Assembly: GCA_003133505.1 (NCBI GenBank)
Contig: PKXT01000209.1
Coordinates: forward strand, 1 to 7,302
Source: Acidobacteriota bacterium
GTDB lineage: Bacteria > Acidobacteriota > Terriglobia > Acidiferrales > UBA7541
Length of the DNA stretch: 7,302 nt
Direction of reading: 5' to 3'
Shown here: positions 5,926 through 7,302 of the stretch, one piece after another
Layout of the letters: each line of letters starts with the position of its first letter
Numbering within the stretch: the first letter of the stretch is position 1
The notes under the pieces: model-generated
Told to the model about the DNA's origin: nothing
Database searches by the model: none
What the model saw: the letters and a program-made list of their open reading frames with translations, nothing else
Program-made: the position numbers and the translations under genes

Positions 5926-7302
5926 ATGTTTATGAGATTTGAGCGGGTTTCCATGGCGCTGATATTGATGCTTGCATTTATGGGCTTGGCATCTTCCGCA
6001 ATAGCGAACACCAAACCTGTGCCCCTGATCAACCAGCCACTGGTGCCCGATGCTGTGGCGCCGGGCGGACCTGCGTTTACGCTGACAGTAAATGGCACGG
6101 GCTTCGTCTCCAAATCGGTGGTGAACTGGAACGGCAGCCCGCGTGCCACAACCTTCGTCAGCAGGTCTCAGCTCACGGCTTCCATCACCGCCGCCGATAT
6201 TGCCGCCGCCGGCACGGGATCGGTTACGGTGGTAAGTCCTGCACCCACCGGGGGCACTTCAAACGTCGCCTTCTTGTCCATCACCGATTCCACCCCGTCT
6301 GTCGCAACAAGGCTAGCCTCATCCCCCTCTACCGGTAACATCCCACATTCCTTAGCCGTGGCTGATTTCAACGGAGATGGCAAGCTGGACCTGGCCGTTG
6401 TCAACTACGGCAGCAATACTTTATCCATTCTGCTAGGCGACGGGATGGGCAACTTCACGCTGGCCTCGTCTCCCGCTACGGGCATATACCCGTATTCAAT
6501 AACCGTGGGAGACTTCAACGAGGATGGTAATCTGGACATCGCAGTAGCCAACTCTGGCAGCGACACAGTGTCCATCCTTTTGGGGGACGGCACGGGCAAC
6601 TTCACCTTGGCCTCGTCTCCACCTACGGGCCCTGGTCCCTCGTCAGTAGCCGTAGGTGACTTCAACGGGGATGGCAAGCTGGACATCGCAGTGGCAAACT
6701 CGGGCGGCAGCACGGTTTCGATATTGCTAGGAGACGGCACGGGAAATTTTAGTCTGGCCTCATCCCCCGCCACAGGGAGCGTTCCGTTTTCAGTCGCTGT
6801 AGGTGACTTCAACGGAGATGGCAAGCTGGACCTGGCTGTTGCCAACTACGGTAGCAACACGATTTCCATCCTGCTAGGAGACGGCAAGGGAAATTTCAGC
6901 CTCGCCTCATCTCCCGCGACGGGCATATACCCGGCTTCAATAACCGTGGGAGATTTCAATGGGGACGGCAAACTGGACCTGGCAGTTGTCAATGTGTGTG
7001 GAAGCATTCCCGACTGCAACGGCACGACGCCTGGCACAGCTTCCGTCCTGCTAGGGGACGGCACGGGCAATTTCACCCTGGCATCATCTCCCGTTACGGG
7101 TGTAGAGCCGGAATCAATAACCGTGGGGGACTTCAATGGGGATGGCATTCAGGATCTCGCAGTTGCGAACGAGAACGGCAATAACGTAACCGTGCTGCTG
7201 GGCAACGGATCGGGCGGGTTCACTACATCCACACTCAGCGCGTTGGCGGGAGGTGGCCTTGCCGAGTCTATCGTAGTGGGGGACTTCAACGGGGATGGCA
7301 TT
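5926..7302 (+). CDS. secreted IPT/TIG and FG-GAP/VCBS repeat protein, C-terminus beyond right edge
   Basis: The frame gives 459 codons and is open to the last base, so the gene is partial. It starts at an ATG with AGGAG 7 bases upstream. Residues 1-28 form a Sec signal peptide (Arg near the N-terminus, hydrophobic core, cleavage after SSAIA or nearby). Residues about 31-120 look like an IPT/TIG immunoglobulin-like domain (FTLTVNGTGFVSKSVVNWNG, then GSVTVVSPAP). From about residue 130 come FG-GAP/VCBS units, each with a calcium-loop motif D-F-N-x-D-G starting at residues 147, 196, 245, 294, 343, 402 and 453, typical of integrin-like beta-propeller blades. The protein should be exported and act at the cell surface or outside, probably in adhesion or binding; no enzyme domain is visible in the part seen. 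The fifth unit carries a 10-residue insertion with two cysteines (358 and 364). The IPT-VCBS architecture is, to my knowledge, common in acidobacterial secreted proteins. Confidence 0.9.
   Translation, partial: MFMRFERVSMALILMLAFMGLASSAIANTKPVPLINQPLVPDAVAPGGPAFTLTVNGTGFVSKSVVNWNGSPRATTFVSRSQLTASITAADIAAAGTGSVTVVSPAPTGGTSNVAFLSITDSTPSVATRLASSPSTGNIPHSLAVADFNGDGKLDLAVVNYGSNTLSILLGDGMGNFTLASSPATGIYPYSITVGDFNEDGNLDIAVANSGSDTVSILLGDGTGNFTLASSPPTGPGPSSVAVGDFNGDGKLDIAVANSGGSTVSILLGDGTGNFSLASSPATGSVPFSVAVGDFNGDGKLDLAVANYGSNTISILLGDGKGNFSLASSPATGIYPASITVGDFNGDGKLDLAVVNVCGSIPDCNGTTPGTASVLLGDGTGNFTLASSPVTGVEPESITVGDFNGDGIQDLAVANENGNNVTVLLGNGSGGFTTSTLSALAGGGLAESIVVGDFNGDGI
6313..7302 (+). repeat. tandem 147-bp (49-residue) VCBS/FG-GAP coding repeats
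   Basis: Within the VCBS gene, the calcium-loop codons recur at 6364, 6511, 6658, 6805, 6952, 7129 and 7282. The first four intervals are exactly 147 bp; the next two are 177 and 153 bp. Each unit repeats a consensus like L-A-S-S-P-x-T-G, then S-I/V-x-V-G-D-F-N-G-D-G-K-L-D-L/I-A-V-A-N and S-I-L-L-G-D-G-x-G-N-F. Units 1 and 4, and units 2 and 5, are more alike than neighbours are. The array continues past the right edge. Confidence 0.9.

Noticed and set aside
5910..6845. Minus-strand frames with repeated ARSSLPSPLKSPT-type sequence
   Set aside because: They are the reverse-strand images of the 147-bp VCBS coding repeats, not a separate repetitive protein.

Overview
The window reads as bacterial chromosomal DNA, most likely from an acidobacterium (Acidobacteriota, Terriglobia-like). 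This is an inference: the secreted IPT/TIG plus FG-GAP/VCBS protein at the right end, the HdeD-like protein and the cyclic-nucleotide-domain/thioredoxin-reductase fusion are gene types I associate with that phylum. No rRNA or other marker fixes the taxonomy.

Left block (1-2346, minus strand): a probable three-gene operon transcribed leftwards. It holds a two-helix small membrane protein (2122-2346), a non-heme chloroperoxidase/arylesterase-type alpha/beta hydrolase (1283-2104) and a DHA2-family (EmrB/QacA-type) MFS exporter that runs off the left edge (1-1222). The gaps are 17 and 60 bp. The exporter frame is open to the edge, and only shadow frames look complete there. Exporter plus hydrolase suggests export and detoxification of a small molecule.

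Centre (2401-4214): a 197-bp gap between the left operon and the next gene carries a clean inverted repeat. It is followed by a plus-strand 556-aa protein with three modules: a cyclic-nucleotide-binding-like domain, a glutaredoxin/thioredoxin-like fold, and a thioredoxin-reductase-like FAD/NADPH module. Neither redox module has a CXXC motif. This is the most functionally interesting gene here. The 154 bp after it (4215-4368) show no convincing terminator.

Right-centre (4369-5488, minus strand): an HdeD/DUF308 six-helix membrane protein (4845-5387) with a good sigma70-type promoter and a 16-bp perfect palindrome in its leader. Downstream of it is a coiled-coil protein (4369-4782) whose C-terminal zinc-binding region looks frameshifted.

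Gene-free junction (5388-5925): besides the hdeD promoter and palindrome, this holds the 3' 45 bp of a tRNA-Arg(UCU) gene, complete with CCA, which stops abruptly at the anticodon loop. That is the usual appearance of an attachment site left by integration into a tRNA 3' end. It is followed by a pair of 11-bp direct repeats and a 21-bp hairpin with A/T tracts (bidirectional terminator-like). By geometry, ancestral chromosome would lie to the left and the inserted DNA to the right. No integrase is visible in the window.

Right end (5926-7302, plus strand): a secreted beta-propeller-type protein with a signal peptide, an IPT/TIG domain and at least seven calcium-binding FG-GAP/VCBS units, open at the right edge. 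Its repeats show a three-unit (441 bp) higher-order similarity.
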